Positions 49,401 to 60,339 of a DNA stretch of 64,000 nucleotides are shown in pieces. How positions within the stretch are numbered: position 1 is the first letter of the stretch; each line of letters starts with the position of its first letter. The stretch comes from Siphonodentalium dalli. Taxonomy: Eukaryota; Mollusca; Scaphopoda; Gadilida; Siphonodentaliidae. The notes below the pieces were generated by a model that saw only the letters and a list, made by a program, of their open reading frames with translations, had not been told where the DNA came from and ran no database searches. Both the position numbers and the translations under genes were made by a program. The DNA lies in NCBI GenBank assembly GCA_032622095.1, contig CP136066.1, positions 198,886,816 through 198,950,815 of the forward strand, written 5' to 3'.

Positions 49401-52299
49401 CCTAGTCATGAAAAAACGAAAATTTGAAGTGGATTCCCTGCTAGACGGTGTCGATTTTTTTATTGGGAAAGTTTCCACAGATGTCAAGCTCACATAATCC
49501 GAAGGCAGTTTGAACAGTTTCCATTTGACCTCTGATGCAGATCAACAAACGTTAACATTGAAGCCTATGGGAAATATTTACACCAGTGTAACCTAAAGGG
49601 AAAATATAGCTTTTTATCATTTTTGATTCCTGGGAGTCACTTTAAAGCATTTTAATGCATTTTACAGAGCCTGGTCTTTCAGTCCAATGAATACCTCATG
49701 CATGGTGTGGCTATTCTTGCTGCTGATGTCTTATTTCACTAACATCAGCCAAAAAAATAGTAAGATTTTTCATAAAAAATGCCAATTTTTCAAGGTATTT
49801 TCAAATTTTTTCAAGGTGGTAATAGTCACATGATAATGCAAATGACCCATAACATGAGCATGTCAACGACACATATATCAATTGTTATAAGAACCTAATC
49901 TAACAAGTATTTTGGATTTTATAGCCAGTGATATACAGATATATATCATAAAAGTGTGTCATTTCCACTGGTGGGTATGGTCATTTGAAGGTTAATAGCA
50001 CTAAAACTTGGACACATTTAAGAAAATGCTTCAGCAATTCAAAGAGAGCATATCTTTATTCAACTAATTCAATATACACCCACATCCAGTTATCTTGGAT
50101 CACCCTTGCAGACCTGAAAATGTCATATTTTATTCTTCAATGTGCTGATAAAGTCATGCGCTTGATGCTCAGCTGATCAGATCTGGATTCAATGACCTCA
50201 CATCACCAGAAGTTCTCTCATGGAAAGAATATTGTACAGTCTTCCATAGCTGATCCAAGTTTGCAACACCAGACCCCTAAAACTGAGTGAAAATGGGGCC
50301 TGAACATGACTGGTGGTGGAAAATTGTGCTTTTTTGATGAATAATTTGTTAAAGGGGGTGGGGTTAAATTGTGTGTGATAAATAAAGAACCACAGAAGTG
50401 ATATTGTTTTTGAACACCTTTTTTCCATTGATGGGCAATTCTGAAGAAATGTAGGGAGTTACAATTATTCCGCGAAAAAGCGGGCTATCGCTTTAGGTTA
50501 CACTGGTGTAAATACTATAGGCAGCTCCCCCTGCGGTTGCGGGAGGAGTATAGAGTTTCACAGTTAAAACACTCTGGGCTGTGATTGGTTGCATGAATTA
50601 AATGTAAACTGTTGACAAAAATTCAAGGAATCATTCTCCCACAAACTTCATTTGCCAAGAGGCCCATTCATTAAAGGTGAAGTCTGTTGTGGCTGTTTAG
50701 AAATTTTAAGTGTGATTGAAAAAATGACAATATTTTTTTAGTGCGGAACTGACCCTAGTCATGAAAAAACGAAAATTTGAAGTGGATTCCCTGCTAGACG
50801 GTGTCGATTTTTTTATTGGGAAAGTTTCCACAGATGTCAAGCTCACATAATCCGAAGGCAGTTTGAACAGTTTCCATTTGACCTCTGATGCAGATCAACA
50901 AACGTTAACATTGAAGCCTATGGGAAATATTTACACCAGTGTAACCTAAAGGGAAAATATAGCTTTTTATCATTTTTGATTCCTGGGAGTCACTTTAAAG
51001 CATTTTAATGCATTTTACAGAGCCTGGTCTTTCAGTCCAATGAATACCTCATGCATGGTGTGGCTATTCTTGCTGCTGATGTCTTATTTCACTAACATCA
51101 GCCAAAAAAATAGTAAGATTTTTCATAAAAAATGCCAATTTTTCAAGGTATTTTCAAATTTTTTCAAGGTGGTAATAGTCACATGATAATGCAAATGACC
51201 CATAACATGAGCATGTCAACGACACATATATCAATTGATATAAGAACCTAATCTAACAAGTATTTTGGATTTTATAGCCAGTGATATACAGATATATATC
51301 ATAAAAGTGTGTCATTTCCACTGGTGGGTATGGTCATTTGAAGGTTAATAGCACTAAAACTTGGACACATTTAAGAAAATGCTTCAGCAATTCAAAGAGA
51401 GCATATCTTTATTCAACTAATTCAATATACACCCACATCCAGTTATCTTGGATCACCCTTGCAGACCTGAAAATGTCATATTTTATTCTTCAATGTGCTG
51501 ATAAAGTCATGCGCTTGATGCTCAGCTGATCAGATCTGGATTCAATGACCTCACATCACCAGAAGTTCTCTCATGGAAAGAATATTGTACAGTCTTCCAT
51601 AGCTGATCCAAGTTTGCAACACCAGACCCCTAAAACTGAGTGAAAATGGGGCCTGAACATGACTGGTGGTGGAAAATTGTGCTTTTTTGATGAATAATTT
51701 GTTAAAGGGGGTGGGGTTAAATTGTGTGTGATAAATAAAGAACCACAGAAGTGATATTGTTTTTGAACACATTTTTTCCATTGATGGGCAATTCTGAAGA
51801 AATGTAGGGAGTTACAATTATTCCGCGAAAAAGCGGGCTATCGCTTTAGGTTACACTGGTGTAAATACTATAGGCAGCTCCCCCTGCGGTTGCGGGAGGA
51901 GTATAGAGTTTCACAGTTAAAACACTCTGGGCTGTGATTGGTTGCATGAATTAAATGTAAACTGTTGACAAAAATTCAAGGAATCATTCTCCCACAAACT
52001 TCATTTGCCAAGAGGCCCATTCATTAAAGGTGAAGTCTGTTGTGGCTGTTTAGAAATTTTAAGTGTGATTGAAAAAATGACAATATTTTTTTAGTGCGGA
52101 ACTGACCCTAGTCATGAAAAAACGAAAATTTGAAGTGGATTCCCTGCTAGACGGTGTCGATTTTTTTATTGGGAAAGTTTCCACAGATGTCAAGCTCACA
52201 TAATCCGAAGGCAGTTTGAACAGTTTCCATTTGACCTCTGATGCAGATCAACAAACGTTAACATTGAAGCCTATGGGAAATATTTACATCAGTGTAACC
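46446..52299. mobile_element. 1353-bp tandem array built on a MITE, flanked by a TTCC duplication
   Basis: Five copies of the GGTTACACTGG MITE (46446-46887, 47790-48240, 49143-49593, 50496-50946, 51849-52299) alternate with four copies of a 902-bp spacer. The period is exactly 1353 bp. Copies differ at only a few bases, for example a 9-bp deletion in MITE 1, A-to-C at about 50418, T-to-A near 51239, and C-to-T in the last right TIR. The whole array is bounded by TTCC at 46442-46445 and 52300-52303. Repeated short frames (63 and 76 codons) are not supported as genes. Confidence 0.95.
46888..47789. repeat. 902-bp spacer of the 1353-bp unit (first of four)
   Basis: Begins TAAAGGGAAAATATAG and ends CGGGCTATCGCTTTA, weakly inverted at the outermost bases. 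The content is AT-rich with no motif recognised. Further copies are at 48241-49142, 49594-50495 and 50947-51848. Confidence 0.9.
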
Positions 52300-52365
52300 T
52301 TCCGGTCGAAAGATTGGGCGATGAGGCAGACTGCTTTATCGGTAACGCCCGCAGGGATAATTACT

Positions 52366-53355
52366 GGTTACAAGCAACGAATTATATAGAGTTACGCTTC
52401 TTGCATTTGGAATCACTGAACTAAATGGTTTCCCATAGGCGACTATGGCAAGCCAAACCGCTATTTAATATTAATTTTACTTAAGTAAAATAAAATGACA
52501 CTTTATTTCACATAAGTGAAATAAAATGACGTTTTATGTTACTTAAGTAAAATAAAAATGACATTTTATTTTACTTAAGTAAAATTAATATTAAATAGCG
52601 GTTTGGCTTGCCATAGGCGACAGTGTTAACGTTTCGACCGAATTCTATGAATTTAAGCCTACAGGCTATTCCAGTGGTGTTTACCAGATGGATTGACACC
52701 AGTTGATCACGAAAATGCAAGAAAAATCATAGGTCATGTGTTTACTTTTTTAAATAAATCCCCAAGTGTACGACAGGGCTATCACACAGCCAAATTTGGT
52801 CTGGAAAACCCAGAACTACAGCAGCTAGTTAAATCAATTTCTCACTCACAAAAATCCATTCCCCCATTAATTCACCAGTTTAAATTATTTAGATATGATG
52901 TACAAATCAAATAAACACGATGTCATCCTTTAATAACGCGTCACATGTATCAGGTGAAGGTAATTCTTCAGTTACCTTCACCTTTAGCATTCCACGGAAC
53001 TCTGAAACACATTTAGCTCCCTGATTCCATTTGTGTACCCAGTCCACGTAAACATGGCGATCATTTTTGTTTAGGTGGCAATGAAGAGTCTGGTGGGGTT
53101 CCCAAATTACGGAAGTGGTCTGGGTATTGCTATGCTGCTGATGTTTGTGCAGTAAATAGGGTATTGTGGAAATGTAAGATTATCGTGTGAAAAAAAAAAA
53201 TACCGAAAAGGGCGCGTTTGTTGTCACAGACTGGTGTATCGGATGACGTTCCAAGGGAAAATCAACACTTGAAGTTTAAACAGCTTAACCTATGGACGGC
53301 GGGACGTATAGTTAACAAGTGTCGCCTATGGAAAAATAATTAGTTGCTTGTAACC
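52366..53355. mobile_element. Foldback element GGTTACAAGCAAC, interrupted
   Basis: The left end GGTTACAAGCAAC (52366) is inverted at 53343-53355. Further inverted matches are AATTAT, CCATAGGCGAC and GTTAAC in the same order in both arms. The left arm carries the 172-bp palindrome at 52444-52615. A 73-codon frame at 52693-52914 has no clear motif. Confidence 0.65.
52444..52615. mobile_element. 172-bp palindrome element with 54-bp perfect arms
   Basis: 52444-52497 is the exact complement of 52562-52615 (TATGGCAAGCCAAACCGCTA...). Inside are four tandem units around TTTTACTTAAGTAAAATAAA. It is flanked by GGCGAC at 52438-52443 and 52616-52621. The partner arm of the surrounding foldback near 53320 has the uninterrupted CCATAGGCGACA, which confirms the insertion. 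Confidence 0.85.
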
Positions 53356-54539
53356 TATAGGCAGAAAATTCACATTTTTTCAAATATCGTTCAGGGCATG
53401 GAAGTTGAAAGCACTGATAAACAAAGTTTGTGTTGTTTTGTTGAGCTATTGAATTTTTAAGCCCTACCAACCCATTTTCAGATTATTACCCTCTGTCGCC
53501 GGAACTTCAACTTTTTCTGGAGGCGTAATTTTCTGAAACTCATCAATTTTGTGCACATGGGTGGGCCTTTAATGTTCAAAATAGCGCGATCGAGGTGATA
53601 TAAAAATAGTGCAACAGAAAAATATAATTATGTTCAACTAACCGCGACTAAGTGTGGGTACCCACCATAATTTCGGATTTCAAAGCGGCGGATCGATGCT
53701 GCAATGAGATGTCACCCAACCGGAGTTGGGATGTCAACGATGCGGATAATATATTTCGCATTTTGACTGTTTATGTGGGCGAACTATCACTGATGAGGAC
53801 TCAACATACCAATACTGGATAACACCTGACTGGAAAACCATCGCAGGGTTGCATCTGAGGTTCACTCTCAGGCGAAATTATAGACTGTTAGATCAGAAAA
53901 AAGGTCACATCTTCTTCTCAATCTCATTTCTTCGTATATACAACAAACTTAATCCTCCAAACTACTCTTTCATAATACAAACAATTACAATTGAAACTAC
54001 TTTATTTTGAGGCACATATCAAACCGGCACACCCTGTGAGTATGTATACGCGATAAAATGTTAAAAACCTTAACCCTGAAATGTAGACTATATATATTTG
54101 TAATACGACCTTGCCTAAACATACATACCAGGCTCGTACTGATTGATCAATATCCTGTATTCCCATGGAGACACGGCCGTCGATTTGTGGTACAATTCTA
54201 GATATTCTGAATTGTACCACAAACAAATGTGGTACAATCAGTAAAATGCTGCCAACGCCTCAAACTTTCAGAAGTGAAACCACACGGGCATTGGTAAATG
54301 TCATGCTACAGACTGAAGAAAGAGACATATACTGACTACCTACAGTACTATACTCAATTTTATTTAACACCAAATCATACCACGCAGAGCTAGAAACTGG
54401 GCTTTTATATAGCAGGTTGAACGTATGTCACTACAATTTCGCATCGTCCCGCAATCAGTTTCTTTGTGGTCAAATTCTACTATACACGCCGATGCGTAGT
54501 GTATTTATTTCTTAAATATATAAATATATATATATGTGT
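53356..54539. other. No gene recognised; one small hairpin
   Basis: A 15-bp hairpin TTTGTGGTACAATTC / GAATTGTACCACAAA lies at 54184-54223, with a third copy of TGTGGTACAAT just after. The rest is unassigned. Confidence 0.45.
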
Positions 54540-54891
54540 GTGACCCGCCATATCAAATCCAGTCGTAAGTCGGGATTGTTTTTACCCTGTGCCAATGCAT
54601 TCTCTTATATATGCGAGTCGACCATAGGTCGCCTAGCATATATAAGAGAATGCATTGGCCTAACATTTTTTTTACAATTTTAATTATTTTTTCTTGTATT
54701 CTTTAACAATTTTATAATTTCACCTATAACGAGCCCCAGACAAACATGAGCAGACGACACTCTTCTATATGCTTCTATATATGTGTGGGGCTCCCTGCAG
54801 GGTAATGGATGTTTTTTTTATTTTATGTCCTAAAAAATGTAAGAAACATTTATTAAAAAACTTACGACTGAATTTGATATGGCGGGTCGCA
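54540..54891. mobile_element. MITE with GACCCGCCATATCAAAT ends, hosting palindromic copy 3
   Basis: The left GACCCGCCATATCAAATCC plus AGTCGTAAGT is inverted at 54865-54891. Inside, 54585-54660 is one hairpin of the CCAATGCATTC family. Its other half is lost or replaced. Confidence 0.75.
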
Positions 54892-55071
54892 TATATTGTT
54901 TGGTCAATACTACCAGTAAATCTTGAATTATTATGAGCTAAGTATGGTAAAATTAAATACTTTAATTCATTTCTTTAAGAAGTGATTTTTGCAGTAAATA
55001 ATCTTGTGTTGCCTGTTTTCAAGGTATGATGCTACTTCCTGCTCTATAATTTGAGTATCATTAGTCCTTAA

Positions 55072-55506
55072 CCCTTTCAGTGCCAGGTCCGATTTTTGTA
55101 TCAACCCATATACCCTGTGCCAATACATACTCTTATATATGCGAGTCGACCATAGGTCGCCTCGCATATATAAGAGAATGCATTGGCCTAACAATTTATC
55201 ATCATTTGTTATTATTTTTTACAATATGTTTTACAATTTTAATAATTTTTTCTTATATTCTTTAACAGACTTATTTTGTAGGTTTAGTGCCAGGGAATCT
55301 CATGTTTTTCATGGGCATCAAAATTATTACTATGAATACTTGGTGATAGTTTTGAGTTATAACATGCCCCTAAGGTTTTATCCAGTTTGTTTTTAAATTT
55401 GCTATAGCATGCTTAAGCATACCCAAAAAAAAATTCAATTTTTTTTAGGGCCGATTTTACATACCGTAAATTAGGGCCGATGATATCGGCCCCTGGCACT
55501 GAAAGG
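55072..55506. mobile_element. MITE CCCTTTCAGTGCCAGG, hosting palindromic copy 4
   Basis: Inverted ends CCCTTTCAGTGCCAGG and CCTGGCACTGAAAGG. The direct flanks AGTCCTTAA (55063-55071 and 55507-55515) are a 9-bp duplication. The left flank also reads TTAA|CCC, so a hAT-like 8-bp or a piggyBac-like origin cannot be separated. 55113-55186 is a hairpin of the CCAATGCATTC family. It sits about 65 bp upstream of the broken SULT exon. Confidence 0.75.
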
Positions 55507-55571
55507 AGTCCTTAAGGTCACTAGCTACCAACTACGAAACAGTTAATCCCTGTGACACTTCATAATTGCAG

Positions 55572-55745
55572 GAAAATATTTTCACGTGGTGGACATTTTC
55601 ACGTGGTGGACATCGACGGGTTTTTATCTCCCAGTTGGCATGCGCGACACGGACACTAAAAAGGACTGGGCAGTTAACGTCGACAGATTAGACAAGATGC
55701 AAGTTAGAGATGATGACGTGATAATAATAGGCTACCAAGTTCCAA
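55572..55745 (+). pseudogene. SULT pseudogene, first coding exon
   Basis: Matches 23829-24070 of the intact gene from the acceptor (TTGCAG|GAAAA) onward. About 100 nt, including the start codon, are gone. A 17-bp unit (TTTTCACGTGGTGGACA) is doubled at 55580-55613, and an extra T in GGGTTTTTATC shifts the frame. After GACGTGATAATAATAGGCTACC an 11-nt deletion removes the PAPS-loop codons and the splice donor, and a stop follows. It cannot encode the N-terminus of a working enzyme. Confidence 0.88.
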
Positions 55746-56165
55746 GACGTAACTAGAAGGTGTCATTCCCTATAATAGACTTCCCGAGATGTGGTAAGTT
55801 CCAAGACGTGACTAGAAGGTGTCATTCCCTATAATAGGTTACGCGAGATGTGGTAAGTTCGAAGACATGATAATAATATGTTACCCGAGATGTGGTAAGT
55901 TCGAAGACGTGATAATAATAGGCTACCCGAGATGTGGTAAGTTCGAAGACGTGATAATACTAGGCTACCCGAGATGTGGTAAGTTCCAAGACGTGATTAG
56001 AAGGTGTCATTTCCTATAATAGGCTACCCGAGATGTGGTAAGTTTGATGACATGACTAGAAGGTATCATTCCCAATAATAGGCTACCCGAGATGTGGTAA
56101 GTTCCAAGACGTGACTAGAAGGTGTCATTCCCTATAATAGGCTACGCGAGATGTGGTAAGTTCAG
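55746..56165 (+). repeat. Eightfold tandem amplification of the SULT exon/intron donor
   Basis: Eight copies of GAGATGTGGTAAGTT, each a PAPS-loop codon block plus GTAAGT donor. Donor GT positions are 55794, 55853, 55895, 55937, 55979, 56038, 56097 and 56156, so spacings are 59, 42, 42, 42, 59, 59 and 59. The 42-bp units stay in frame and read IIGYPRCGKFEDV repeatedly. The 59-bp units carry in-frame stops and change phase. Confidence 0.92.
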
Positions 56166-56367
56166 ATACTTTGCTTGGGTTCGCAGGGTGTATAACATTG
56201 AATTTCACAATAGCAACCCTCTTGGTTTAATAATATGTATTCCTATTCGTAATATAAACATGAACATAAAACAGAGTTGATATATGTTACCATGTTCATT
56301 GTGAATAATATTGGAGTGGATTCGGCTGTAAGCATATGTGGCTTATATTTGTCATCGATGGACTTAA

Positions 56368-58943
56368 AGTGATATGAAACACTCCGGTAGGGTGGTAAAA
56401 TAGAAATGGGGAATAATCTTGCCCATTGTAGATATTTTCACTAATATTATATCCAAATTGACAACACACACCGTCAGTCTTATATATTAATTAAATGCAG
56501 TGACTCTTGGGGGCGAAATCGTTTTCGTTAATTTATCGCCGATAGATGCGTCCCGAATCGAGTAGTAAATATTTACAATTGAGCGTAGTTCCGACGATGG
56601 TTTCTATGGAGTGGTACGGTCGATTTGCCTGATATTTTCGGCGATGTTAGTAGAATGCCACATTCCTCCAGTTGACATAGTTCCTCAATACTAACTGATC
56701 AGTTTTATGCACCGAACAAGTCCATAATATGTTTTAATATTTGACACTGCTGCATGATCTTCGGGATGTACAACGTGTGTTCGTTGTCCCGTCGAGTACA
56801 TTCGTCTATCAATGTTGTTTCTTATTTCATTGAGCATTTCATATATACATTTCAAACAAATTTGTTTATAACAAACTAACATAGGATGAACGAATGGGGA
56901 TTGGAGCACAAGTTATAGCAACTCAGGTGGAACTCCTCTCCCCAGGAGAAGGATGGTGGTGCACAGAAGTAATAATTTAAATGCATTATAAATGTTGAAC
57001 ACATTCTGACTAAACACACACAAACATTTTGGAATGTTCAAGATTAGTTTGGTCAACTTTGGGCTAAGGGAAGATAGTTGTATCGAGACTATCGTCAGAT
57101 GTTTAGTGCACGTTGTTCTCGATTTAAGTTAATATACGACTGGTGCACAGTGGTGGTATTCACTAATTTTAATGCATCTGTTCATTGCTAAATCGCAATG
57201 AGTTTATAATATATTTTTGGACAGCTGCAGACAATTGGCAATTTCCTTCATTGGAAAGTGAGACTAATCCACAAGTATATCGGCAACATGTATTTGATAT
57301 AGTCAAATCCGCATTATTTTTTTCTCCGAGGTTGGTGTGTATCCATTTGTTATGTTACTCCCGTATATGTTTTATAGTTGGATGGGAATCATAAGCACAA
57401 TATACATAAACATATGCGCAGCACTTTTGGTGCCGCTTGTCGTGTCAGTAATCGACTTTCTGTACTAACTTATCTATCAATTTGCTAATCTTTATAATCC
57501 ATGCAACCGTCATGCAATTTCAACTCTGCAAAACTTACTTTGTAACCCAGTCCCTTGATTTGTAATTTTCTAAATGAAACCCACAAATTATTCAGTTATC
57601 GAAAAACTCCAATCTGGCACCCACTATGATTCCAATTTCAGTCTGATCGGATTGTTGTTGTTAGAATCTGTTGAGATGGGGACCCTCTGATCGGATTGAG
57701 TACCTTTAATAATTAAAGCAATAACGCAGTCTATCTTACATGTATATTACCGCGTTCTTCTTGGTGGTGGTGTGTTTTCGGACATATAAGTTTCCATATG
57801 CACCCACTACGAAGGCATAGCTTGCGTCCCTTTATTTTGTGGTCTACCGGTTTTCGATTTAAGGTGAACATTGGCTACATGAGACGGATGATGAACAATA
57901 TTCTCTTGGAAACACTTCTTTCGATCTGGACCTAAAAATAAGAAGAAAACAAATGAAAAATCAGCCTAAACTGTTTGGACCAGTTATCAAAGTTAAAACA
58001 TCATAATTTCAGTCGAAATGTTTCCAGTCGGTCCTTACATTTAATACGATTTTTATGAGTTGGTCCAAGTTGCCACAGTCGATTCTTTTATTATGTCGGA
58101 CAATGTGCACTTATTTTCAGGCACTGAGTATTTATCACCCATTTTTTTTTAAATTTTCGACCTACTTTATTTTCTGCCCAAATTTTCCCCAACTTCATTA
58201 AGGGTGATACCCTGGCCATTTCCGTCAATTCGGGAATTGTCCCGACCAAGAAGAATGGCAAGCCGTTTTCGGATTACGGAATAGGTAACGGAATTCAAAT
58301 CGTTGGAGATTATATCATTATAGGTCATACAAAATACTCATTGACAAGTAGTTACCATAGGAATTGTTCAGATAATAAGTTCAACAAAGCTGTTTCGATG
58401 AACTTTTTATCTGAACATTTCCCTCCTATATAACTATGATTCCTTCAGCAAATTTTATCATTTCGTCTCACTGTCGTCCGCTTATGTATCCCTCATGAAT
58501 ACGCCCTCAAATGAATACTAGAAATTCCTATGCATATTATTTATAACTGAATGGGAGAATCCATTTAGTATATACAGGGTTAGAGACATATTATGGACTT
58601 GTTCGGGTGTGTGAAACTGATAAGTAAGTACTCAGGCGTTATGCCAACCTGGGGAATGTAGCATTCTAATAACATCGACGAAAGTTTCAAAGAAAATTAC
58701 CATAGGTCTCCACAGAAAACATCGTCTGAACTACGCTCAATTGTAAATATTTATATCTCGATTCGGGAAGCAACTATCGACGATAAACACACATGATTTC
58801 GCCATCGAGAGTCATTGCATTTAATTAATATAGCAGATTGACGGTGTGTGTTGTCAATTTGGATTAATATTCGAAAAAACTACTTTGAGCAAGATTGTTC
58901 TCCATTTCTATTTGATCACCCTACCGGATTGTTTCACATCACT
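56368..58943. mobile_element. 2.6-kb foldback element with ~365-bp arms and TTAA edges
   Basis: Left 56368-56730 and right 58597-58943 are inverted copies (AGTGATATGAAACACTCCGG ... GACTTGTTCGG...ATAATATG). TTAA flanks both ends (56364-56367, 58944-58947). The interior includes a fragment of the AGGTACTCAAYCC MITE (57640-57712) and the relative of 26035-26725. No transposase was recognised. The right end is 33 bp before the acceptor of the pseudogene's second exon. Confidence 0.8.
57640..57712. mobile_element. MITE family AGGTACTCAAYCC, terminal fragment
   Basis: CTGATCGGATTGTTGTTGTT through GATCGGATTGAGTACCTTTA matches the inverse of the left end of the copy at 8625. Confidence 0.7.
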
Positions 58944-58979
58944 TTAATTTGTGAAAAATGATGGTAGATTCTGTTTCAG

Positions 58980-59157
58980 GCACACATTGGATACATGAGA
59001 TGGCCAGTATGCTTCTCCGGGGAACAACGGAGACAATCCCGGAGACGAAAGAGGCGTACATGCTCGACCTAAGGCCACACGAAGATCTCGATAAGAGGCC
59101 ATCACCGAGAGTACTGAACACACACCTTCCGACACAATTCCTGCCGATATCGATGCT
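58980..59157 (+). pseudogene. SULT pseudogene, second coding exon (truncated)
   Basis: After acceptor CTGTTTCAG|GC the frame reads GTHWIHEMASMLLRGTTETI ... KRPSPRVLNTHLPTQFLPIS, parallel to the intact exon including the catalytic His (NTHLP). Similarity stops after ISML at about 59157, before the 3'-phosphate loop, and no continuation was found to the window end. The frame is intact where it exists, so loss was recent or the remainder lies elsewhere. Confidence 0.88.
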
Positions 59158-59370
59158 TGTCAATAACCATTATATCGGCCTATCTTTTGGTCCGATTGGT
59201 AAGAGGGTAGTTTGATTACATAATCATATCACCGTAATTAGCAGGCAACTGAACGACAAAAACGCCCCCTTAGACCCGGTTTGGCTGGACCGCCAATGTA
59301 GGTTTAAACCAGGTTTAAACTCGGAGGTTTAAACCGGAGATGACGAATCCGGCCTAGTAATCCAGTAATA

Positions 59371-59776
59371 CAACTAATTGTTTGTTACAAACAAAAAAAT
59401 GTTCGAAACAAACAATTTAATCACTCCAAATGTGTCCGATTCATATTTTGTTCAAATTAAACAATTGCAATTGTTTAAGTGGATCTTTGTTAAAAGCAAC
59501 CCATTTTATTGGTTAATTTGAGTAATATTGACTTGTTTGTTTTGAACAATATATTTGTCAGAATAAACAATTAATTGTTTGAAAGACCAAATAATATATT
59601 GTTCAAACCAAACAACCCAATAACTCAAATTAACCAAAATACATGTTTCACATAACCAAATTCAATTGTTATTTTGAGCACAAAAATGAATCGGACACAT
59701 TTGGAGTCATTAAATTGTTTGTTTCGAACAATTTTGTGTTTGTTTCGAACAATTTGTTGTTTGTAACTAACAAATA
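59371..59776. mobile_element. Foldback repeat of AACAAACAATT / TTGTTTG words
   Basis: The left arm (AATTGTTTGTTACAAACAA, TTCGAAACAAACAATTTAAT, AATGTGTCCGATTCAT) is inverted in the right arm (ATGAATCGGACACATTTGGA ... TTGTTTGTAACTAACAA). The axis lies near 59575. Non-coding. Confidence 0.8.
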
Positions 59777-59794
59777 GTTTTTAATACCTTAGTC

Positions 59795-60140
59795 ATATTT
59801 TAATTCACGCAGTACTATTTTTAGTGCACCAATTTAAAACTGATCTGAAATAGATGCAAATAATTTAGCGAACAAATGGGAAAATTAAAGGGGTTTATAG
59901 CCTATAAATGCAAACAGCATGTATGAACAATACAGTGAGTCTTGACATTTCTGCAATCAGCAGCCTATCAATTGTTGTTGATATCATTTAGGCATAACTA
60001 CATGTAAATCGATTTGATTACCATAAGCATTGAAAAATATAATTATTATTTGGCCATGCTCATGAATCAGGGAGTGCACATTTAAAACTGAGCGAAAAAT
60101 AATACTTCACGGATTAAATTACGAGCAAGGTATTAACCAA
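59795..60140. mobile_element. MITE, GCAGTACTATTTTT family, longer copy
   Basis: The left end TACCTTAGTCATATTTTAAT plus GCAGTACTATTTTTAG is inverted at 60085-60140. Related to 15855-15962. Confidence 0.7.
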
Positions 60141-60339
60141 AATAAAACTTATGTCGACACCATATCCACAACTGAATGACATTGCCACAAGACATAACAA
60201 CTACAAATATTTTTTTTAAATAGGGCGGTTTAGATTGCAAAATATTTAACTTTGCCCATCAAGACTATAAGTTTATGCCTTGACGGGACAGTATTATCCA
60301 GCTTAAGTTATATTTCCAAACCATGTGTGTCTGTGCAAC

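Noticed and set aside
47279-51781. Identical 63- and 76-codon frames repeated every 1353 bp
   Set aside because: They are copies of the spacer of a tandem array. The identity reflects recent duplication, not selection, and no motif is visible.
52693-52914. 73-codon frame inside the foldback element
   Set aside because: No motif recognised, and no splice context or second copy to support it.
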